Positions 9,679 to 10,172 of a stretch of DNA of 10,172 bases are shown here, in pieces. The position numbers and the translations under genes were made by a program. Position 1 is the first letter of the stretch; each line of letters starts with the position of its first letter. The DNA lies in the NCBI GenBank assembly GCA_028565715.1, contig JAOXYC010250011.1, positions 1-10,172 on the forward strand, in the 5' to 3' direction. The notes below the pieces were generated by a model. The model had not been told where the DNA came from. It worked only from the letters and a program-made list of their open reading frames with translations, and did no database searches. The DNA comes from Phoronis pallida. Its lineage: Eukaryota; Phoronida; Phoronidae.

Positions 9679-9809
9679 CTGAAAATAACATTATACAGGA
9701 TTCCATATTATCATTGTGCTGTCACCTCAATTAGATACTAATGTCATAAATTTAAAGTTAAAGATGTCACATTAATTCCTGTTTTTAGACATCTTTTTCA
9801 TTCCAATTT

Positions 9810-10172
9810 TTAAGTTAGCTTTTCCTGGCTGAAAGTGATTATTTTGAAAAGGCAGAAATATTTGTGAAGTTTGTCTATGCTGGGTGGAATGTACGGGATA
9901 GGGCCCAACTACCATGAAGTTCTGTCTTAGAAATGGATTTGTTGCATTGTATCTTTTGTAGTCTTAAGCTATGTCCCCTGGTTTTCGTAGAGAAGTCATG
10001 TGTGAGAGGACCAGGTCTACTATGTACAGGCCATGGAGGTATTTGTTTATCTCTATAATGTCTCCTCGCTCGCGTTGATACTTGAGTGATGGTAAAGGTC
10101 TCGGTCAACAGTTCTCTGCCTCATTTCGTACTATGGCTAGGGGGTATTTATTGGAATCTTGGCAAAACCCAG
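9810..10172 (-). pseudogene. Decayed non-LTR retrotransposon reverse transcriptase, C-terminal end
   Basis: Three minus-strand frames give successive pieces of the C-terminal segment of CR1/jockey-like reverse transcriptases. Frame one (10092-9964) begins PSLKYQRERGDIIEI and continues KYLHGLY, ending at a TAA. An overlapping frame reads TKTRGHSLRLQK. A third (9905-9810) reads PPSIDKLHKYF, with a stop at 9812-9810. Before 10092 another frame shows YEMRQR, matching the usual Y-E-x-R that precedes the LPSL motif. The order and spacing match the family, but at least two or three frameshifts and early stops make it non-functional. The element continues beyond 10172. It lies upstream of the first detected LYPLAL1-like exon, probably in an intron. 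The clade is uncertain. Confidence 0.75.

Noticed and set aside
9760-9796. 9-bp perfect stem AAAGATGTC / GACATCTTT
   Set aside because: Short stem with a 19-base loop, no neighbouring support; likely chance.
9875-10108. Minus-strand open frame containing ELHGSW, tempting as the missing LYPLAL1 LHGSG exon
   Set aside because: No donor site follows the motif, the residue after HGS is Trp instead of Gly, and the frame is otherwise explained by the decayed reverse transcriptase.
1-10172. CRISPR arrays, operons, phage or bacterial mobile systems
   Set aside because: The window is intron-rich animal DNA; no regularly spaced repeats or prokaryotic gene layout is present.

Overview
The window is ordinary animal (eukaryotic) chromosomal DNA: AT-rich, with two spliced genes in tail-to-tail orientation and degraded mobile-element remnants in the introns and the intergenic gap. 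Exons are short (39 to 261 bases), introns are about 210 to 470 bases, and every junction I placed is GT-AG. An axonemal adenylate kinase 7 gene implies an organism with motile cilia or flagella. The compact introns and the repeat remnants suggest an invertebrate, perhaps a lophotrochozoan such as a mollusc. That lineage guess is weak.

Positions 1-286 are the end of an intron and carry two copies of a 14-base motif. Positions 287-6067 (+) hold the last 13 exons of an AK7-like gene. They join in one uninterrupted frame of 618 codons plus a stop, covering the end of an SDR-like (Rossmann) region, the adenylate kinase domain, a charged helix and a C-terminal DPY30 motif. The first roughly 100 residues lie upstream of the window. 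A poly(A) signal follows at 6277-6282. One AK7 intron carries a 141-base foldback hairpin (3729-3869).

Positions 6300-7879 contain no recognisable gene. They do contain a foldback, MITE-like element of about 550 bases, bounded by perfect 20-base inverted repeats (6856-6875 and 7387-7406). Positions 7880-9678 (-) hold the last four exons of a LYPLAL1-like serine hydrolase with its Ser, Asp and His catalytic residues visible. Its first coding exon was not found. One intron of this gene carries a tRNA-derived SINE-like remnant (about 8255-8342). Another carries a frameshifted 3' end of a non-LTR retrotransposon reverse transcriptase (9810-10172), running off the end of the window.

The two genes have no evident functional link: one serves nucleotide homeostasis in axonemes, the other is a cytosolic acyl-thioesterase/hydrolase-type enzyme. 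I see no new molecular system. The least ordinary structures are the two foldback elements and the decayed transposon pieces.
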